Shown here piece by piece: positions 18,068 through 26,828 of a stretch of 64,000 nucleotides of DNA (positions are counted from its first letter, which is position 1; each line of letters starts with the position of its first letter). The stretch lies in the NCBI RefSeq assembly GCF_014650995.1, contig NZ_BMWA01000015.1, forward strand, positions 124,001 to 188,000. Reading direction: 5' to 3'. The DNA comes from Streptomyces viridiviolaceus (lineage in GTDB: Bacteria > Actinomycetota > Actinomycetes > Streptomycetales > Streptomycetaceae). Below the pieces are notes generated by a model. That model was not told the DNA's origin. It did not search any database and saw only the letters and a list, made by a program, of their open reading frames with translations. The position numbers and the translations under genes were made by a program.

Positions 18068-19488
18068 GTCCGGACGGGACCCAGGCCCAGAACCGGCCGC
18101 AGGCCGGCCCCCGGAGCAAGGCACGGGCCCACGCCCAGGAGGGGGCCCGCCCCCTCTCGCCCGCGCGCGTGCTCGACATCGATCCGCTGCTGAAGGACCC
18201 GGAGACCCGCATCGTGGTGTGCTGCGGCTCGGGCGGGGTCGGCAAGACGACCACCGCGGCGGCCCTGGGGCTGCGCGCGGCCGAGATGGGCCGCAAGGTG
18301 GTCGTCCTCACCATCGACCCGGCGCGGCGGCTCGCGCAGTCCATGGGCATCGACTCCCTGGACAACACCCCGCGGCGGGTGAAGGGCATCGACGACTCGG
18401 CGGGCGGCGAGCTGCACGCCATGATGCTCGACATGAAGCGCACCTTCGACGAGATCGTCGAGGTGCACGTGGATCCGGATCGGGCGGCCGCGATCCTGGG
18501 AAACCCCTTCTACCAGTCGCTCTCGGCGGGCTTCGCGGGCACGCAGGAGTACATGGCGATGGAGAAGCTGGGGCAGCTGCGGGCGAGGGACGAGTGGGAC
18601 CTCATCGTCGTCGACACGCCGCCGTCCCGCTCGGCGCTGGACTTCCTGGACGCCCCCAAGCGTCTCGGGTCCTTCCTGGACGGCAGGCTGATCCGGCTGC
18701 TGACCGCCCCGGCGAAGCTGGGCGGTCGCGCCGGGATGAAGTTCCTGAACGTCGGCATGTCGATGATGACCGGCACCCTCGGCAAGCTGCTCGGCGGACA
18801 GCTGCTGAAGGACGTCCAGACGTTCGTGGCCGCGATGGACACGACGTTCGGCGGGTTCCGTACGCGCGCGGACGCCACGTACAAGCTGCTCCAAGCCCCC
18901 GGCACGGCGTTCCTGGTGGTCGCGGCCCCGGAGCGGGACGCGCTGCGCGAGGCCGCGTACTTCGTGGAGCGGCTGGCGGCCGAGAGCATGCCGCTCGCCG
19001 GTCTGGTGCTCAACCGGGTCCACGGCAGCGGCGCCGACCGGCTGTCGGCCGAGCGGGCACTCGCCGCCGCGGAAAATCTTGAGGATCCCCGCATTGTGGA
19101 TCAGGACGGCGGGAAAGCTGGTGTTCGTAACTCTCCCGACACGTACGGCAGTTCAGACTCTCCCGATTCCGACCCACCGGCTGACGCGACGTCCGCGGCC
19201 CCGGCCGGTACGGCTTCCGTGGACACCCCCGACGCTCCCGAGACCCCGGACACGCCGGAGCGATCCGTCGACCAGCTCGCGGCGGGCCTGCTGAGGCTGC
19301 ACGCGGACCGGATGCACCTGCTCTCCCGCGAGCAGCGCACGCGCGATCGCTTCACCGCACGTCACCCCGAGGTGGCGGTGACCGAAGTGGCCGCGCTGCC
19401 CGGCGACGTGCACGACCTCGCGGGGCTGCGGGACATCGGGGACCGCCTCGCGACGGACCGCCCGGAGCTGCCCGACGCGCGCGTCTGA
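18064..19488 (+). CDS. ArsA-like ATPase, second of pair, with acidic/Pro linker insertion
   Basis: 474 residues. The deviant Walker A is CCGSGGVGKTTTA near residue 55, with DTPPSRSALDFLDAP as the switch region. Between about residues 345 and 400 is a low-complexity insertion rich in Asp, Pro, Ser and Thr (DSPDSDPPADATSAAP, then DTPDAPETPDTPERS), after which the ATPase core resumes (QLAAGLLRLHADRMHLLSREQR). The two ATPases overlap by 4 nt and probably form a heterodimer or act together. The partner or cargo is unknown. Confidence 0.83.
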   Translation: MSPDGTQAQNRPQAGPRSKARAHAQEGARPLSPARVLDIDPLLKDPETRIVVCCGSGGVGKTTTAAALGLRAAEMGRKVVVLTIDPARRLAQSMGIDSLDNTPRRVKGIDDSAGGELHAMMLDMKRTFDEIVEVHVDPDRAAAILGNPFYQSLSAGFAGTQEYMAMEKLGQLRARDEWDLIVVDTPPSRSALDFLDAPKRLGSFLDGRLIRLLTAPAKLGGRAGMKFLNVGMSMMTGTLGKLLGGQLLKDVQTFVAAMDTTFGGFRTRADATYKLLQAPGTAFLVVAAPERDALREAAYFVERLAAESMPLAGLVLNRVHGSGADRLSAERALAAAENLEDPRIVDQDGGKAGVRNSPDTYGSSDSPDSDPPADATSAAPAGTASVDTPDAPETPDTPERSVDQLAAGLLRLHADRMHLLSREQRTRDRFTARHPEVAVTEVAALPGDVHDLAGLRDIGDRLATDRPELPDARV

Positions 19489-19503
19489 GGAGGCCGCCCG
19501 GCC

Positions 19504-19842
19504 TCAGCTCACGGCCGCGTAGTTCTCGTACACCTCGTCGTCGTCGAGGGGCACGATGCCGGCCCCTCGCTCGTACTCCGTCCGCGCCGTCTCCAGCAGT
19601 CGGCGCCAGGAGGTCACGGTGGGGCGCCGGCGCAGCAGTGCGCGGCGTTCCCGCTCCGTCATGCCTCCCCACACGCCGAACTCGACGCGGTTGTCGAGCG
19701 CGTCGGCCAGGCACTCGGTCCGCACCGGGCATCCGGTGCACACCGCCTTGGCCCTGTTCTGCGCTGCTCCCTGAACGAACAGTTCGTCCGGATCGGTAGT
19801 GCGGCAGGCAGCCTGCGCACTCCAGTCGGTTACCCAGCCCAT
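19504..19842 (-). CDS. wblA: WhiB-like regulator WblA
   Basis: 112 residues. Four cysteines hold the [4Fe-4S] cluster (in AACR, CTGCP and TECL), followed by the GVWGGMTERERRALLRRR turn and basic region. Length, position beside the ArsA-like pair and C-terminal tail match WblA, which in Streptomyces is needed for sporulation and represses antibiotic production. The ATG is at 19842; the reading frame extends to 19899 but the shorter form fits the family. It converges with the ArsA pair, 15 nt between stop codons. Confidence 0.9.
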   Translation of the reverse strand: MGWVTDWSAQAACRTTDPDELFVQGAAQNRAKAVCTGCPVRTECLADALDNRVEFGVWGGMTERERRALLRRRPTVTSWRRLLETARTEYERGAGIVPLDDDEVYENYAAVS

Positions 19843-20325
19843 ACCGGCGCCGTCCTCTCCCGAATCGAGGCTCCCCCACGGCGGCAGCGGCATATTCACC
19901 GCCGCCAGTTGAGGACGTTACGGAAGGTGGGCACAGCGCAACACCCCCTTCGGGCCCAATCTTGAATGGCCCGAACGGACTATGGGTAAGCGGCAGATCA
20001 CCCGGGGGAGTGAGCTGACGACATACGCGACTATCCCGGCATTCGGTTCAACCCTGTTGCGCCACAACGGACACCAAATGACACACAAGGCGGATTCGGG
20101 CACGCATCCCACACTCCGTGACGCACGCCCGTACACACCAACGCGCCCCCTCGGAGGAGCACGGCAGGAGCCCGACAGCATCACGACAGAAAAAAGTCGA
20201 GCAGATCCGGAACGATTCGGGGTCGCCGGACGTATTGATACGTGGCCTCACTGCTGTGACAGTTGAGAGCAGCTTAGGCCAAGGCCTATACGCGTGTCCG
20301 GCGAATGAGAACGTAGGCTGCCTCC
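19843..20325. promoter_or_regulatory. Divergent intergenic region wblA / PBP
   Basis: 483 nt without a convincing gene, somewhat lower in GC than its flanks. It must hold the wblA promoter (-) and the PBP promoter (+). wblA is known for developmental control. I see no clear palindrome or sigma-factor consensus that I would stand behind. Confidence 0.4.
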
Positions 20326-22581
20326 ATGCCAAAGAAGCGCTCGGGCGGTGGTCTGTCGCCAACGCAACAGGCCGCCAAGTTCCTCGGTGTCAGTGTGCTC
20401 GCTGGAGCCGTCCTGGCCGGCATCGCGTTGCCCGCCGTGGGCGCGCTGGGGCTGGCCGCCAAGGGCTCGGTCGAGAGTTTCGACGAACTCCCGGTCAGCC
20501 TGAAGACTCCCCCGCTGAGCCAGCGCACCACCATCCTCGACGCCGAGGGCGGCACCATCGCCACGGTCTACTCGCGCGACCGCACGGTGGTGGGCCTGAA
20601 GGACATCTCGCCCTACATGCAGAAGGCGATCGTCGCCATCGAGGACTCGCGCTTCTACCAGCACGGCGCGGTCGACCTGAAGGGCGTACTGCGCGCGCTC
20701 AACAAGAACGCGCGCAGCGGCGGGGTCTCCGAGGGCGCGTCCACCCTCACGCAGCAGTACGTGAAGAACGTCTTCGTCGAGGAGGCCGGCGACGACCCGA
20801 CGAAGGTCGCGCAGGCCACCCAGCAGACCATCGGCCGCAAGATCCGCGAGCTGAAGCTCGCGATCCAGGTCGAGGAGGAGCTGGGCAAGAAGAAGATCCT
20901 CGAGAACTACCTGAACATCACCTTCTTCGGCCAGCAGGCGTACGGCGTCGAGGCCGCCTCCCAGCGCTACTTCTCCAAGCACGCCAAGGACCTCAACCTC
21001 CAGGAGTCCGCCCTCCTGGCCGGCCTCGTCCAGTCGCCCAGCCGCTACGACCCGGTCAACGACGAGGCGGAGGCCACCAAGCGGCGCAACATCGTGCTGC
21101 AGCGCATGGCCGACGTGGGCGACGTCTCCCAGGCGGACGCCGACGAGGCCAAGGAGGAACCGCTCGGCCTGAAGGTCAGCCGGCCCAAGAACGGCTGCAT
21201 CACCGCGGTCGAGGGCGCCAGCTTCTTCTGCAAGTACGTGGAGAAGGTGTTCCTGCGCGACCCGGTCTTCGGCAAGACCAAGGAGGAGCGCGCGAAGGTC
21301 TGGAACCAGGGCGGCCTGACCATCCGCACGACGCTGGACCCGAAGGCCCAGAAGTCGGTGCAGGCCTCGCTCAAGGACCACGTCAACAAGTCGGACTCGG
21401 TGGCCGCCGCGACCACGCTGGTCGAGCCGGGCACCGGCAGGATCGTCGCCATGGGCCAGTCGAAGCCGTACGGCTACGGCAAGAACGAGACCGAGTACAA
21501 CTACTCGGTCGACGCGGCCTACGGCGGCTCCAACTACGGCTTCCCGACCGGTTCGACGTTCAAGCCGTTCGTGGCGGCGGCCGCGCTGGAGCAGGGCGTG
21601 CCGGCGACGAAGGAGTACTCGTCGCCGTACGACATGGCGTACCCGAGCCCGGTGCAGACGTGTGACAGCAGTCCGTGGGTCAACACGAGCGGCGAGAAGG
21701 TCGAGAACGAGAACGAGTCGGAGGTCGGCCCGTACCGCATGAAGGAGGCGATGGAGAAGTCGGTCAACACCTACTTCGTCCAGATGATCTCCGACATCGG
21801 CCTGTGCCCCGTGGCCGGCATGACCGACAAGCTGCACGTCCGGCAGGGCAACGGCGACAAGCTGCCGCAGACCCCGTCCATCGCGCTCGGCTCGATCGGC
21901 ATCTCCCCGCTGACCATGGCGAGCGCCTACGCGACCTTCGCCTCCCGCGGCATGTACTGCTCGCCGGTCGCCATCGAGTCGATCACCCAGAAGGTCGGCA
22001 GCAAGCAGAAGTCGCTGGAGGTCCCGAAGTCGACGTGCTCGCGGGCCATGTCCGAGAAGACCGCCGACAGCATCAACACGCTGCTGCAGGGTGTGGTCGA
22101 CTCCGGCACGGGCCAGCAGGCCGGCCTCAGCGACCGCGACAACGCCGGTAAGACGGGTACGACGGACGAGCGCAAGAACGCCTGGTTCGTCGGCTACACG
22201 CCGAACATGTCGGGTGCCGTCTGGGTCGGCAGCGCCACGCAGCAGGTCAAGATGAAGAACATCACGATCGGCGGCCGGTACCACTCCCTCGTCTTCGGCG
22301 GCGCGGTCCCGGGCCCCATCTGGAAGGACGCCATGTCCGGCGCCCTGGCTGGCAAGGACGCCCCGTCCTTCAACCTCGTCGACATCCCTGACGGCGACAA
22401 GGACAAGGACAAGGACCGGGACAAGGGCCGGGGCGACGAGGACGACGACAGCAACGGCGACGGCGACGGCGGGCTCATCGGCGGCCTGATCGACGGCGGC
22501 ACCGGCAACGGCGGCGCGTTCGGCGACCTCTTCCAGGGCCAGGGCAACGGCGGCAACGGCAACGGGGGGCGGCGCGGCTGA
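20326..22581 (+). CDS. Class A penicillin-binding protein (glycosyltransferase/transpeptidase)
   Basis: 751 residues. One N-terminal membrane segment (about 18-45) is followed by a glycosyltransferase-51 domain (EDSRFYQHGAVD near residue 106, then GASTLTQQYVKN) and a transpeptidase domain with Ser410-T-F-Lys413, Ser479-V-Asn481 and Lys609-T-G. It polymerises and cross-links peptidoglycan outside the membrane. The C-terminal tail is Asp/Lys repeats (DGDKDKDKDRDKG) then Gly/Asn-rich. Cysteine pairs in the transpeptidase part are typical of actinobacterial PBPs. It ends at a strong bidirectional terminator. Confidence 0.93.
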   Translation: MPKKRSGGGLSPTQQAAKFLGVSVLAGAVLAGIALPAVGALGLAAKGSVESFDELPVSLKTPPLSQRTTILDAEGGTIATVYSRDRTVVGLKDISPYMQKAIVAIEDSRFYQHGAVDLKGVLRALNKNARSGGVSEGASTLTQQYVKNVFVEEAGDDPTKVAQATQQTIGRKIRELKLAIQVEEELGKKKILENYLNITFFGQQAYGVEAASQRYFSKHAKDLNLQESALLAGLVQSPSRYDPVNDEAEATKRRNIVLQRMADVGDVSQADADEAKEEPLGLKVSRPKNGCITAVEGASFFCKYVEKVFLRDPVFGKTKEERAKVWNQGGLTIRTTLDPKAQKSVQASLKDHVNKSDSVAAATTLVEPGTGRIVAMGQSKPYGYGKNETEYNYSVDAAYGGSNYGFPTGSTFKPFVAAAALEQGVPATKEYSSPYDMAYPSPVQTCDSSPWVNTSGEKVENENESEVGPYRMKEAMEKSVNTYFVQMISDIGLCPVAGMTDKLHVRQGNGDKLPQTPSIALGSIGISPLTMASAYATFASRGMYCSPVAIESITQKVGSKQKSLEVPKSTCSRAMSEKTADSINTLLQGVVDSGTGQQAGLSDRDNAGKTGTTDERKNAWFVGYTPNMSGAVWVGSATQQVKMKNITIGGRYHSLVFGGAVPGPIWKDAMSGALAGKDAPSFNLVDIPDGDKDKDKDRDKGRGDEDDDSNGDGDGGLIGGLIDGGTGNGGAFGDLFQGQGNGGNGNGGRRG

Positions 22582-22603
22582 GGCCGCCGGTCCACCGGGG
22601 CCG

Positions 22604-22656
22604 ACGACGACTGGCGGCCCCCCTTCCGGTGCGGAAGGGGGGCCGCCAGTCGTCGT
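22604..22656. terminator. 25-bp perfect bidirectional terminator hairpin
   Basis: Arms 22604-22628 and 22632-22656 are perfectly complementary over 25 bp with a 3-nt loop (GTG). It lies between convergent genes (PBP on +, YqeY-like on -) and can stop both transcripts. Confidence 0.9.
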
Positions 22657-22677
22657 GGACGTCCGCGCGGCTGCGGG

Positions 22678-23142
22678 TCAGCCCGCGAGCAGCTTCTTCA
22701 CCGCGGCGGCGACCCGGCCGCCCTCGGCCTGGCCGGCCACCTTCGGGTTCACGATCTTCATGACGGCGCCCATGGCCCGCGGGCCCTCGGCACCGGCGGC
22801 CTTCGCCTCCTCGACGGCTCCGGCGACGATCGCGTCCAGCTCCTCGTCGGACAGCTGCTTGGGCAGGTACGCGGCGAGCAGCTCGCCCTCCGCCTTCTCC
22901 CGCTCGGCCTGCTCGGCACGGCCGCCCTGTGCGAAGGCCTCGGCCGCCTCACGGCGCTTCTTCGCCTCGCGGGTGATCACCTTCTGCACCTCGTCGTCGG
23001 AGAGCTCCCGCTTCTCCTTCCCCGAGACCTCTTCCTTGGTGATCGCGGTGAGCGTCAGCCGGAGCGTCGAGGAGCGGAGCTCATCGCGCTCCTTGATCGC
23101 GGCGTTGAGGTCATCCTGCAGCTTCGACTTGAGCGTGGTCAT
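22678..23142 (-). CDS. GatB/YqeY-domain protein
   Basis: 154 residues: MTTLKSKLQDDLNAAIKERDELRSSTLRL through VMKIVNPKVAGQAEGGRVAAAVKKLLAG. This is the free-standing YqeY family, related to the tRNA-binding tail domain of GatB. Such proteins are thought to touch tRNA metabolism, but the role is not established. Highly charged, cytoplasmic, single gene. Confidence 0.88.
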   Translation of the reverse strand: MTTLKSKLQDDLNAAIKERDELRSSTLRLTLTAITKEEVSGKEKRELSDDEVQKVITREAKKRREAAEAFAQGGRAEQAEREKAEGELLAAYLPKQLSDEELDAIVAGAVEEAKAAGAEGPRAMGAVMKIVNPKVAGQAEGGRVAAAVKKLLAG

Positions 23143-23294
23143 GGGTCCGATTGTCGCAGGTGCGGGAGGGACGGCGCCCGTCCATTTACGGGGCGCGGCG
23201 GCGCAGTTCCCCGCGGTGCCCCGGCCCCGGACCGCGGGCGACCGGACACGGGCGTGCTGTCGGCGCTCTCCCCGGCTTCTGACACGATGGACGT

Positions 23295-24227
23295 ATGCGC
23301 GCGCGATATGGAGTTCCCCTGGGAGTCGCGGCGGTTGGCGCCGCCGGTCTGGTCTACGCGGCGGGCTTCGAGGCCCGCTCCTTCCGCCTCCGGCGGGTGA
23401 CGATCCCCGTCCTGCCCTCCGGGATGCGCCCCCTGCGCGTTCTGCAGGTCTCCGACATCCACATGGTCGGGGGCCAGCGCAAGAAGCAGCGCTGGCTGCG
23501 TTCGCTGGCCGGCCTGCGCCCCGACTTCGTGATCAACACCGGCGACAACCTGTCCGACCCGGAGGCCGTCCCGGAGGCCCTGGACGCCCTCGGCCCCCTG
23601 ATGGACTTCCCCGGCGCCTACGTCTTCGGCTCCAACGACTACTACGGCCCCAGGCTCCGCAATCCCGCCCGCTACCTGATCGAGAAGGCCCAGGGCCGCC
23701 ACGGCCTGAACGGCAACGCGCCCGCCGTGGGGGTCGTCCACAACCCGTGGGAGGACCTGCGCGACGGTTTCGACGCCGCGGGCTGGCTCAACCTGACCAA
23801 CACGCGCGGCACGCTGAAGGTCGAGGGCGTGTCGGTGGAGCTGACCGGCCTGGACGACCCGCACATCAAGCGGGACCGGTACGCGGAGGTGGCGGGCGGC
23901 CCGTCGTCCTCGGCGGACTTCTCGATGGGCGTGGTGCACGCGCCCTACCTGCGGGTCCTCGACGCGTACGCGTCGGACGGCTACCCCCTGATCCTCGCCG
24001 GCCACACCCACGGCGGGCAGCTCTGCATCCCCTTCTACGGCGCGCTGGTCACCAACTGCGACCTGGACACGGACCGCGTGAAGGGCCTGTCCACGCACAC
24101 GGCCCAGGACCGTACGGCCTACCTCCACGTCTCGGCGGGCTGCGGCACGAACCGCTACACGCCGGTACGTTTCGCCTGCCCGCCGGAGGCGACGTTGCTG
24201 ACGCTGGTGGGGCGGGAGCAGCGCTGA
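23295..24227 (+). CDS. Membrane-anchored metallophosphoesterase
   Basis: 310 residues. An N-terminal uncleaved membrane segment (about 6-24) is followed by a calcineurin-like phosphoesterase with the five metal motifs: QVSDIHM, NTGDNL, GSNDYYG, VVHAPY and GHTHGG. The SNDYY form in place of GNHE is typical of this actinobacterial subgroup. It often neighbours PBP and YqeY-type genes in Streptomyces. Substrate unknown. Confidence 0.87.
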   Translation: MRARYGVPLGVAAVGAAGLVYAAGFEARSFRLRRVTIPVLPSGMRPLRVLQVSDIHMVGGQRKKQRWLRSLAGLRPDFVINTGDNLSDPEAVPEALDALGPLMDFPGAYVFGSNDYYGPRLRNPARYLIEKAQGRHGLNGNAPAVGVVHNPWEDLRDGFDAAGWLNLTNTRGTLKVEGVSVELTGLDDPHIKRDRYAEVAGGPSSSADFSMGVVHAPYLRVLDAYASDGYPLILAGHTHGGQLCIPFYGALVTNCDLDTDRVKGLSTHTAQDRTAYLHVSAGCGTNRYTPVRFACPPEATLLTLVGREQR

Positions 24228-24325
24228 CATCGGCGGGGGCGAGCCGCGCTGATCTTGGCGGGGCGGGCGCAGGCGGACGTGGTGGGGCGGAGACAGCAGG
24301 CGGGGCACTGGGCCGCCGAGGGCCG

Positions 24326-24430
24326 GCGGTTGCGGACCGAAGGCCCGCGGTTGCGGCCCGAGAGCCCGCGGTTGCGGCCCGAGAGCCCGCGGTTGTGGAC
24401 CGAGGGCCGACGGTTGTGGACCGGGGACCG
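24326..24430. repeat. Five tandem copies of a 21-bp repeat
   Basis: Copies begin at 24326, 24347, 24368, 24389 and 24410; copies 2 and 3 are identical. The unit (GCGGTTGCGGCCCGAGAGCCC) keeps frame as a 7-residue repeat on either strand, but no credible gene contains it. It fills most of the 270-nt gap between the phosphoesterase and the Pr6Pr gene. Confidence 0.85.
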
Positions 24431-24497
24431 GCGGGGCGGATAACCCGCACGGCCCACCCGTATGGCCCGTTTTGTCCGGTCTGCCTAGCGTGAGGCC

Positions 24498-25253
24498 ATG
24501 ACAGCCCCGCTACCGAGGGACATCCCGGACCTGCCCGCAGTCGCGAAGGCGCCCACGCTGCTGCCCTCCCCCGTCCCGGCCACGGCCGTCGTCACACCCG
24601 CACGCCGCCCCCTGGCCGCCGCCTTCCGTCTGCTGACCGCCCTGCTGGCCACGGCGGGCGTGAGCATCCAACTGGCCCTCGCCGACACACCCACCCGAGC
24701 CCTGAGCCACTTCACCGTCCAGAGCAACATCCTGCTGGCGCTGGTCCTCGCCCTGTCGGCCCGCCGCGCCTGGACCGCCCGCCGACCCCTGCCGGGCGCC
24801 CTGACGGGCGCGGCACTGCTCTACGTGCTCATCGCCGGCCTGGTCCACCACCTGCTCCTGTCCGACACGGCGGGCCCCCTCACCACGCCCGGCGGCACCG
24901 CCGCCCCGTCGGCCGGGCAGACGGCCGCGAGCCACATCCTGCACACAGTGACCCCGGTCGCCGCCGCCCTGGACTGGCTCCTCCTGACCACGCCGGGCCG
25001 GCTGCACCTCCGCCAGGCCGCCGCGTGGATGCTCTGTCCCCTGGCCTACCTGGCCTTCTCCCTGGCCCGCGGCGAACTGCTCCTCCCCGGCACGGCCGAC
25101 CGCTACCTCTACCCCTTCCTCGACGTCGACCAGCACGGCTACAAGGTCGTCCTCGGCAACGCCCTCCTCCTGGGCCTCGCCTGCTACGCCCTGGCCGTCC
25201 TCGTCGTCGCCCTGGACCACGCCCGCCCGAGGCCCCTCCTCCGCCGCCGATAA
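24498..25253 (+). CDS. Pr6Pr-family integral membrane protein
   Basis: 251 residues. About six hydrophobic segments follow a Pro-rich cytoplasmic N-terminus. The pattern (HFTVQSNILLALVLALSARR, then VLIAGLVHHLLLSDTAGPLT, HTVTPVAAALDWLL, YPFLDVDQHGYKVVLGNALLL) matches the Pr6Pr (FAR-17a/AIG1-like) family. Function unknown. It ends 67 nt before tRNA-Pro. Confidence 0.82.
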   Translation: MTAPLPRDIPDLPAVAKAPTLLPSPVPATAVVTPARRPLAAAFRLLTALLATAGVSIQLALADTPTRALSHFTVQSNILLALVLALSARRAWTARRPLPGALTGAALLYVLIAGLVHHLLLSDTAGPLTTPGGTAAPSAGQTAASHILHTVTPVAAALDWLLLTTPGRLHLRQAAAWMLCPLAYLAFSLARGELLLPGTADRYLYPFLDVDQHGYKVVLGNALLLGLACYALAVLVVALDHARPRPLLRRR

Positions 25254-25320
25254 ACCGGATTTCGTCTCCGGCCCCCGGTGGGCTAAAGTAAACGACGTCG
25301 CCGCGACGAGCAGCGACGAT

Positions 25321-25394
25321 CGGGGTGTGGCGCAGCTTGGCAGCGCGCTTCGTTCGGGACGAAGAGGTCGTGGGTTCAAATCCCGCCACCCCGA
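25321..25394 (+). tRNA. tRNA-Pro, anticodon CGG
   Basis: 74 nt with a full cloverleaf: acceptor CGGGGTG with CACCCCG, D-stem GCGC, anticodon stem CTTCG/CGAAG enclosing loop TTCGGGA (anticodon CGG), T-arm GTGGG-TTCAAAT-CCCGC (one wobble), discriminator A; CCA is not encoded. Its 3' half from 25353 is the left attachment site of the integrated element, so the mature sequence is restored by the element. Confidence 0.95.
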
Positions 25395-25397
25395 CAG
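25353..25397. repeat. attL core of the AICE
   Basis: 45 bp from the anticodon loop to just past the tRNA-Pro 3' end, identical to 37544-37588. Sequence identity stops exactly at both ends, marking the duplicated attachment core. Confidence 0.95.
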
Positions 25398-25406
25398 CCG
25401 AAACAG

Positions 25407-25446
25407 CAGGTGAGGCACCTAGGAACGTTCCTAGGTGCCTCACCTG
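25407..25446. terminator. 40-bp perfect palindrome: element-borne terminator for tRNA-Pro and int
   Basis: Arms 25407-25426 and 25427-25446 are perfectly complementary and are followed by TTTT on the + strand. It lies 12 nt after the tRNA and 27 nt after the int stop on the other strand, so it can end both transcripts. It is inside the element and replaces the chromosomal terminator displaced to 37599-37639. Confidence 0.85.
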
Positions 25447-25457
25447 TTTTCGTGTGC

Positions 25458-25474
25458 GTGTCTATCTGCGTGAC
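25458..25474. promoter_or_regulatory. Arm-type integrase binding site, left
   Basis: GTGTCTATCTGCGTGAC; its complement GTCACGCAGATAGACAC matches the arm-type Int site pattern GTCACGCAG(A/T)TAGACAC that I recall for pSAM2 attP. It is 60 nt from the attL core and touches the int stop codon. The partner is at 37429-37445 in the same orientation. Confidence 0.75.
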
Positions 25475-26640
25475 TACCGCTCCGGACCCCGCTTGAAGAT
25501 GCCGTCCATGACCACCGCGCCGGTCTGGATCACGGGCCGGATCTGCTTCCGATAGACCTCCTCAGTCACGGCCGTTCCAGAGTGGCCAACGAGCCTAGAG
25601 ATCTCCTCCAGCGGGACGCCACGGTCGGAGAGCAGGGACACGAAGCTGTGCCGGAGCTCCCGGGGGGTCCACTCGTCGGCGTTGATGCCCTCAGCGTCCT
25701 TGAGCGCCTGGCGGAAAGCGCGCCGGACGTTCGTGGCGTCGAGCGGCTTGCCCACAGCCGACGAGAAGACGAGCCCGTGTTCCTCCCACTTGTCACCGGC
25801 GGCCAGCCGTTCCCAGCCCTGGTCCTCGAAGTGCTGCCAGAGGACTTCCACGCAGCGCGCCGGCAGGGCGAGGGTTCGCCGAGACTTCCGGGTCTTCGTG
25901 TCTCCACCGCGCCGAACCGAGCGCCAGACGGCGATGTGCGGAGGCTGCGGCGGGTCGGCGTCCGGCTTCCCCTTCAGGAAGACGTGGTCCCAGCTGAGCG
26001 CCCGCAGCTCCTCGGTACGCGCACCAGTCAGCAGGGCAACGACGATGTAGGCATGCATCGAGGTGCCCTCGGCAGCCTTCAGCACAGCCTCGGCCTGGGC
26101 GAAGGTCAGCGCCTTCGACGGCCGCCCCGGTTTGCCCTGGGGCACGGAGCACAGCTCCACCACGTTGCGCTTCACCTTGTCCCGCGCCATGGCCCGCTTG
26201 ACCGCCCGGTTCAGGCACGAGTGGACCGCCTGAAGGCTGCGCGTGCTCAGCGCCTGAGCCTTGGCGGCCAGCCAACGGTCGACGTCCTCTGCGCTGAGGT
26301 CACGCAGCTTCCGGGCACCGAGAGCCGGTATGACGTGCTTCTGGCTCAGGTAGGTGCAGTTCTCGACGGTGCGCTGATCACGACCCGCGAGACCGTACGC
26401 AAGCCAGTCGTTCACGGCGTCGGCGACGGTGTAGCCCGTGGGTGCGATCGCAAGACCGTCTTCATGGTCGCGCAGCACCTCTTTGAGCTTGTTCTTGGCC
26501 TCCGTCTTGGTCTTGCCACTCCCCCGCTTGACGATCCGCTTGCCGCTCGGATCGAAGCCCAGATTCGCCGTGGCGATCCATCGCTGTCTCTTCTCGTCCC
26601 AGTGGAGGCCACCGTCACCGCGACTACGACGCTTGGTCAT
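25474..26640 (-). CDS. int: Tyrosine recombinase integrase of the AICE
   Basis: 388 residues. The N-terminal AP2-like arm-binding region is followed by an SAM-like core-binding domain (about 70-165) and a catalytic domain with Arg208 (TGARTEEL), Arg330 (RELRHSF), His353 (GHSG) and nucleophile Tyr363. The usual first His of the HxxR box is Arg327. It catalyses recombination between attP and attB in tRNA-Pro. The ATG shares one nucleotide with the xis stop (TGATG), and rep, xis and int form one overlapping operon. Confidence 0.95.
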   Translation of the reverse strand: MTKRRSRGDGGLHWDEKRQRWIATANLGFDPSGKRIVKRGSGKTKTEAKNKLKEVLRDHEDGLAIAPTGYTVADAVNDWLAYGLAGRDQRTVENCTYLSQKHVIPALGARKLRDLSAEDVDRWLAAKAQALSTRSLQAVHSCLNRAVKRAMARDKVKRNVVELCSVPQGKPGRPSKALTFAQAEAVLKAAEGTSMHAYIVVALLTGARTEELRALSWDHVFLKGKPDADPPQPPHIAVWRSVRRGGDTKTRKSRRTLALPARCVEVLWQHFEDQGWERLAAGDKWEEHGLVFSSAVGKPLDATNVRRAFRQALKDAEGINADEWTPRELRHSFVSLLSDRGVPLEEISRLVGHSGTAVTEEVYRKQIRPVIQTGAVVMDGIFKRGPER

Positions 26641-26828
26641 CAGGCGGCCGCTCCCAACTGGCCCTGAATGAAGTCACGTACGGCGTCGGCGGGCACTCGA
26701 CGCGCTCCGTCGATCTTGATGGAGGCAAGCCGACGGGTGCGGATGAGGTCGTAGACCTTGCTGCGCCCGACCTTCAGCCGCGCCATGACTTCCGGCACGG
26801 TCAGCAGCTCTGGAGTAACGGTGGTCAT
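26640..26828 (-). CDS. xis: Excisionase, MerR-like helix-turn-helix
   Basis: 62 residues: LLTVPEVMARLKVGRSKVYDLIRTRRLASIKIDGARRVPADAVRDFI, a complete excisionase-type (HTH_17) winged helix. It directs Int toward excision. Start and stop overlap rep (4 nt) and int (1 nt), so the three are translationally coupled. Confidence 0.92.
   Translation of the reverse strand: MTTVTPELLTVPEVMARLKVGRSKVYDLIRTRRLASIKIDGARRVPADAVRDFIQGQLGAAA

Noticed and set aside
20248..22284. Long open frame on - strand opposite the PBP
   Set aside because: Composition (Arg/Val/Leu/Gly/Asp-rich, no motifs) is that of an antisense shadow of a high-GC gene; the + strand gene has all PBP motifs.
24255..24443. 62-aa ORF covering the 21-bp repeats
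   Set aside because: Low-complexity repeat translation without a good ribosome binding site; either strand reads through equally well.
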